From positions 22,965,638 through 23,029,637 of the forward strand of contig CM036767.1 in assembly GCA_020796225.1 (NCBI GenBank): DNA of 64,000 nucleotides, written 5' to 3'. Made by a program: the position numbers and the translations under genes. This DNA is from Arion vulgaris (lineage: Eukaryota > Mollusca > Gastropoda > Stylommatophora > Arionidae). Below the pieces are notes generated by a model. The model worked only from the letters and a program-made list of their open reading frames with translations, had not been told where the DNA came from and ran no database searches. Positions 57,901 through 64,000 of the stretch are shown in pieces (positions within the stretch are counted from its first letter, which is position 1; each line of letters begins with the position of its first letter).

Positions 57901-60900
57901 TATTAAATAATAGTTTTCCCAAAACCCTTAACTTTGACCACTTCAGACAGACAACTTTCATAAAAAAATTTAAAAAAAACAACTTCCCACAAGAAAACCG
58001 ATAAATATAAAAATTTAAAAAACCCCAACTTACACTTGGCAGACAGATTTGATAAAATTAAAACCCCCAAAACCAACGGCCATTTGACAGACAGATTTTA
58101 TAAAAATAAAAATTTCCAACAACCCAATTTGCCAAACGGAATTTCCATAAAAAATAAAGATTTCAACAACCCGACCACTTGGACAGAAACTTTATAAAAA
58201 TAGTTTTTCCCAAAAACCCAACGACCCCGACAGAAGACTTGTTTATAATAATTTCAAAACCCAACGAAACTTCGACGGGGGTTTTTGAAAAATAATAGTT
58301 TTTAAAAAACCAACGCCCCACTTGAAAGACAGATTTTGATATAAAAAAATAAATTTCAAAAACCAACTTTGGCCACTTGACAGACGGACTTTCAAATAAT
58401 AATAGATTCAAAAACCCAAACCCGACCACTTGACAGACAATTTTGATATAAAAAGATTTAAAAACCAACGACCCTTGACAGACAAGTTTGAAAAATTTTA
58501 AGTTTCAAAAAACAACTTTACCACCAATTTTGATAAAAAATAGATTTAAACCAACCAATTTTGGGACCACTTCAAAAAACCAGACTTTGATATAAAAAAA
58601 ATTTAAAACAACTTTCCCTAAAAGACAACTTTCATATAACACAAAATTTCAAAAACCCAAACTTTTGACCACTTCGACAAAAGGACTTTCGATATAAAAG
58701 ATTTCGAATAAAACAATTTTATTCCCCAGGAAAATTTTTTTGATATAAAATAGTTTTTTCCAAACAACCCCTTTGGCCACTTCGACAAAAGATTTTCCCA
58801 AAAAAACCAAAAATTTTAAACCCAAATTTTTGGCCATTTCGACACAGACTTTCGAATAAAAAGATTTAAAAAACCAAACCCCCCATCGACAGCCCCGGCC
58901 CGATAAAATTTAAAGATTTAAAAACAACGGACCATTTGACAGACGGACTTTCGATATAATAATAGATTTAAAACCCCCCCGGGCCACGGACAAAACCCCG
59001 ATATAACAAAAATTTTCCCAAAAACCCGCCCCGACAAGAATTTTTCCCGATATAAAATAGATTTCAACAACCAACTTTGCCATTTCGACAGACAGACTTT
59101 CGATAAACAAAGTTTTCCCAAAAACCCAAACGGCCACCACAGAAAAAGACTTTCGGTATAAAAATAGTTTTCCCAAAAAACCAACTTTACCCCCAAAGAC
59201 TTTTTTGGATATAAAATAGATTTAAAAACAACTTTACCCTTGACAGAAAGATTTTGATTTAAAATAGTTTTCCAAAACCAACCCCTTTCACTTAAAGACA
59301 GATTTTGATAAAAAAGATTTCAACAACCAACGGCCACTTACAGGATTTTCCCATATAAAAAGGGTTTTTTAAAAAACCTGTCTTTGAAAACTTGACGGGC
59401 GGGCCCCGATATAATAATAGATTTCAAAAACAACCCACTTCGGACAGACAGATTTTTTGATTTTAATTAGTTTTAAAAAACCCTTTTTTGGGCCCCGGCA
59501 GACAGATTTTCGATATAAAATAGTTTCAAAACCCGTTTCCTTGACAAAAGACTTTTGATATAAAATAGATTTAAAACCCAACGACCACCCCGGCAGGGGG
59601 GCCCATAAAAATAGATTTCAAAAACTTACCCGAAGAAACCGATATAAAAAGGTTTTAAAACCAACGGCCCCGCCCAGACAGATTTTTTATAAAATAATAG
59701 ATTTAAAAACCCAACGGCCACTTGAAGAAAGACTTTTATTTTAATGTTTCAAAACCAATTTTTCCACTTGACAGACAGATTTTCGATATAATAATAAAAT
59801 TTAAAAACAACCAGGACGACAGCTGAAAAACTTTCCCCAATTTAATAATAAAATTTCAAATTAAAAACCCAGCCCGCCCCCGAAAAGACAATTTTTTATA
59901 AAAAATTTTTAAAATTTTTTTTTCCCGCGTAGCCAAAAAGGAAAAACCCCCTTTTTCCATAAATAATGAATTTCGGCAAAACCAACAGCCCTAAAGAAAA
60001 ATTTTGGGAAAAAAATAGATTTCAAAAACCCAACGGCCCTTGGACAGACAGATTTTGATTAAAAAGATTTAAAAAACCCAACAACACCTTGACAGACAGA
60101 CTTTGGAAAAAATTTTAATGTTCCAAATTTTTGGGGCCCCGACAGACAGCTGATATAATAAAAATTTCAAAAAACCCAAACGACCCGACAGACAGATTTG
60201 GGTTAAAAATAATTTCAACAACAATTTTGACCACTTGGGAAACAGATTTTCGATATAATTAGTTTCCAAAAACCAACAAATTCACGACAAACCCGGGTTT
60301 CCCGATATAATAATAGATTTCAAAAAAACCAACTTACGACCGCCTAAAAAACCAAGCCCAGGACCGATTTTTAGGGCGTTTCCAAAAACCAACTTTGACC
60401 ATTTTTGACAACCCGACTTTCGATATAACAATAAAATTTCAAAAACCCAAACGGCCACTTAAAACAGACAGATTTTCGATAAAAATTTTAAGGGTCTTAA
60501 CTTTGGCCATTTGACAGCCCAGATTTTTCGATAAAAATAAAATTTCAAATGCCCGGCCACTTACAACAAATTTCGATATAAAAAATGGTTTCAAAACCAA
60601 GGCCATTCAAGACAGATTTTCCCATATAATAATAGATTTCAAAAAACCCAATTTTGGGCCCCTTACAGACAGATTTTATTAATTAGATTTAAAAAACCAA
60701 CTTTCCCATTTGACAACGGACTTTCGATATAAATGGGTTTTTCAAAACCCAACGACCACTTGACAGACAGACTTTCGATATAATAATAATTTTAAAAACC
60801 AATTTTGGGCCCTTTCGGGGGGCGGGACTTTCGTATAAAAAAAGTTTTCCCCAAAAAAACCAACGTTACTTGAAACAGATTTGGGAAAATAATAGATTTC

Positions 60901-63900
60901 AAAAACCCAAACGACCACTTCGACAGACAGACTTTCGAATAACAAAGATTTTAAACAACCAATTTTGGACCACTTGGACAGGGGGGTTTTCCGATATTTG
61001 ATTTCCAAACAATTTTAATCACTTCGCCCAGCCCAACCCCGATTTTCAATAGATTTCAAAACCAACGGACCACTTCGAAACAAGTTTGATATAAAATAGA
61101 TTTCAAAAACCAATTTTGGGCCACTTGACAGACAGATTTCCGATATAACAAAAATTTCAACAAAAACGGCCACTTCGAAGACAGATTTTGATATAAAAAT
61201 AATTTCAACAACCAACTTTTATTTCACCGACAATTCTGATATAATAATAGACCAAAAACAACCCCTTTGGGCCATTTTTGACAGACAGATTTTGAATAAA
61301 AAATAAAATTTTAAAAACCCCTTAACCCCTGACAAAAGACTTTTTCCCAATAAAAGTTTTCCAAAAACCAACGGCCACTTGACAGACAGATTTCGATAAA
61401 AATAAAGATTTCAAAAACCCAACGGCCATTTCGACAAAGGGATTTGATATAAAATAGATTTCAAAAACCCAACTTCCCCTTGACAGACAGTTTTGATATA
61501 AAATAGTTTAAAAACCAAATTTTGACCATTTGACAGACAGACTTTGATATAAAATAGATTTCAAAAAAACGGCCACTTCGACAGACAGATTTTGATATAA
61601 CAATAAATTTCAACAACAACGGCCACTTAAACAGCCCTTTTCGTTTTAAAAAAAGGGTTTCCCAAAACCAACTTTGACCACTTCGACAGACAGATTTGAT
61701 ATAAAAAAGATTTCAAAAAACCAAACCCTTTGACCACTTCAAAGGCCAACTTTTAAATTATAAAATAGATTTCAACAACCAATTTTGACCATTTGAAAAG
61801 ACAGACTTTCGATAAAAAAAAATTTTTCAACAACAACTTTGAATTTTGGACAGAAGATTTTTTCGATATAAAATAGATTTCAAAAACCAACTTTGCCACT
61901 TGACAGACAGACTTTCGATATAAAATAGATTTCAAAAACCCAACCCGGCCATTCTGCGACAGACTTTCGATATAAAATAGATTTCAACAAAACTTTTACT
62001 TCACAGACAAAATTTCAAATAACAATTTTAAAAACCAATTTTGGGACCACTTGACAGACGACTTTCGATATAATAGAATTTCAACAACCAACGACCACTT
62101 CGACAGACAGATTTTCGATAAAAAATTAGATTTCAACAACCAACGCCCCATTTTTGACAGACAACCCGATATAAAAATGTTTTAAAATTAAAAACGGAAA
62201 ACTTGACAGACAGATTTTGATATAAAATATTTTCAAAAACCCAACTTTGACCCTTCGACAGAGGAATTTTCAGTTTTTTTTTAAAAACTAACCCTTTGAC
62301 CACTTCGACAGACAGACTTTCGATATAAAATATTTTCCAAAAAAAATTTTTGGCCCCAAATAATTTTTGATATAATAAAAATTTTAAACCCCAAATTTTG
62401 GGCCATTTGGCAGACAGATTTTGATATAATAAAAAGATTTCAAAAACCAATTTTAAACCCCCGAGGCCCCAGACTGATATAAAAAAAAATTTTAAAAAAC
62501 CAACGGCCCCTGACGAAGATTTTGATATAAAAGATTTCAAAAACCAACTTTGACCATTGAAGACAGATTTTCGATATTAAAGATTTAAAAACCCAACGCC
62601 CTTTTGACAGACAGACTTTTAAAATAATATTAAATTTTAAAACCCAAACCCGGCCCCCGACGACAGATTTTCGATATAATAATAGATTTAAACAACCAAC
62701 GACCCCGACAGAAAAGATTTTGATATAATGTTTCAAAAACAACCGTTACTTGACAGACACTTTCTGATATAATAGAATTTAAAAACCAACCCCCAAACGA
62801 CAAGGGGTTTTGATATAATAAAACAAAAACCCAACCCGCCCCATTTCGACAAAACTTTTGATAAATAAAAATTTCAACCCCCCAACTTTGACCACCTGAC
62901 AACGTTTTTTGATATAATAAAATTTTAAAAAAATTTTTTCTTCCCGACAAAAGGGCTTTGATATAATAAAGATTTCAAAAACCCTTTGAACTGACAACAG
63001 ATTTTCCGATATAATAATTTTCAAAAACGAAGCCATTTGACAGACAACTTTCGTATAAAAAAGTTTTAAAACCCAACTTTGCCACCGACAAAGACTTTCG
63101 ATATAATAATAGTTTTTAAAAAATCTTTAATTTCTGACAAGCCCAGACTTTCGATATAATAATGGGATTTCAAAAACCAATTTTTGCCATTTCGACAGAC
63201 GGGCTGATATAATAATAGTTTTTAAACAACCAATTTTAAAACCCTTGACAACCCAGACTTTTATAAAAAAATAGTTTTTAAAAACCCACCCCTTTTCAGC
63301 CACTTCTTTTTGAAAATTTTAATTTCCCAAAAATTTATAAAAAAAATAGATTTCAACAACCAACGCCCCATTTCCCAAACAGACAGCTTTATATAATAAT
63401 AGTTTTCCAACAAACGAACTTGCCCAACGATTTTGAAATAAAAAATGGGTTTCAAAAAACCCTTTTTTGACCCCCCGAAGACAGATTTTCGATATAATAA
63501 TAATTTCAAAAACCAATTTTGGGCCCACTTGACAGACAGACTTTAAAATAATAGTTTTCAAAACCAAAACGCCACTTCGACAGACAGACCCATATAAAAA
63601 ATTTAAAAAACCCAACTTTCCCCCCGACAGACAAACGGGAAAATGGCCGTTTCAACAACCATTTTTAACCCTGGAACAGATTTTCCCGATAAAATCCAAA
63701 ATTTCAAAAAAACCAACCCGCCACGACAATTTTTGAATAAAATAATTTAAAAAACCCAAACGGCCCTTTGAGAGAACTTTCGATATAACAACGATTCAAA
63801 CAACCCTTTAACCACTTTTAAGCCCAGATTTCGATATAATGGGATTTCAACAACCCTTTGCCATTTCAGAGCAGATTTTTTGATATAACACCAATTTCAA

Positions 63901-64000
63901 CAACCACCGGAAACCGACAGACAGACTTTTGATATAAAAAAATTTTTAAATAATTCCTTTTGGGCCCCCGACAGACAATTTTGATATAAAAATAAAATTT
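45986..64000. repeat. ~52-bp satellite array, very noisy consensus, about 350 units
   Basis: The underlying unit is gacagacagactttcgatat plus aataatagatttcaacaacc and aacggccacttc. Almost every unit differs by deletions, or by replacement of short words with G, C, A or T runs (for example acagac replaced by gggggg, aacgg by ctttg). This is unlike ordinary satellite divergence and is most simply explained as low-quality consensus. Dozens of minus-strand frames with FYIESLSV, YYYI or SVCQ motifs are by-products. The array runs off the right edge. Confidence 0.93.

Noticed and set aside
45986..64000. Several dozen minus-strand frames of 60-190 codons with shared motifs (SVCQ, FYIESLSV)
   Set aside because: All are translations of the noisy 52-bp satellite. 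Frames change with each spurious insertion or deletion.

Overview
The window looks like repeat-rich, intergenic or heterochromatic DNA from a eukaryote, most likely an arthropod and probably an insect. The evidence is: about eight decayed non-LTR retrotransposon (LINE) 3' ends, tRNA-derived SINEs, a broken IS630/Tc1/mariner-type DNA transposon with ~107-bp terminal inverted repeats, a small MITE-like element, and about thirty different minisatellite or satellite arrays. There is no operon structure, bacterial-type gene or rRNA gene. I could not support a single intact host gene. The species cannot be fixed from the sequence.

Layout. 1-1565 is a GAA polypurine tract. 1566-4190 holds a dispersed repeat and a minus-strand LINE C-terminus interrupted by a 42-bp array. 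6.49-8.75 kb is a chain of short minisatellites. 9.3-9.95 kb is a LINE tail running into a 71-73-bp array. 10.5-15.3 kb is a SINE district: a truncated SINE running into a 25-bp array, SINE tails, one SINE split by a 2187-bp Sailor-like transposon, and a more complete SINE. 15.3-20.3 kb has dispersed repeats and arrays of 31-64-bp units (18.9 kb: 31 bp; 19.2 kb: 39 bp). 20.7-24.6 kb has three LINE fragments with 32-, 78-, 43- and 52-bp arrays. 24.7-31.6 kb is an AT-rich satellite. 31.9-33.3 kb has two further LINE ends and SINE tails. 33.3-41.3 kb is a 43-bp satellite with higher-order structure. 41.3-46 kb has dispersed repeats, one LINE and arrays of 36, 29 and 37 bp. 45.99-64.0 kb is an 18-kb array of a ~52-bp unit with very poor unit fidelity.

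The main biological observation is that several minisatellites are tandem amplifications of protein-coding segments from the extreme C-terminus of LINE reverse-transcriptase ORFs. The 42-bp unit encodes EAEINNIKKSWREL. It sits exactly where a related LINE at 31.9-32.5 kb has one copy of the corresponding segment. The 78-bp array (21.7 kb) and the 43-bp array (22.9-23.9 kb) both match the GQPLVT..IR segment that is single-copy at 32.86 kb. Other arrays (9.6, 20.7 and possibly 6.5 kb) abut LINE 3' ends. This suggests that retrotransposon 3' ends repeatedly seed satellites here.

The very long open frames over 2-4.2, 33.3-41.3 and 43.5-44.4 kb are by-products of stop-free repeat units, not genes. 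Several stretches look like unpolished long-read consensus: much of 46-64 kb, 40.35-40.79 kb, and the ends of some smaller arrays. Conclusions there should be held lightly.
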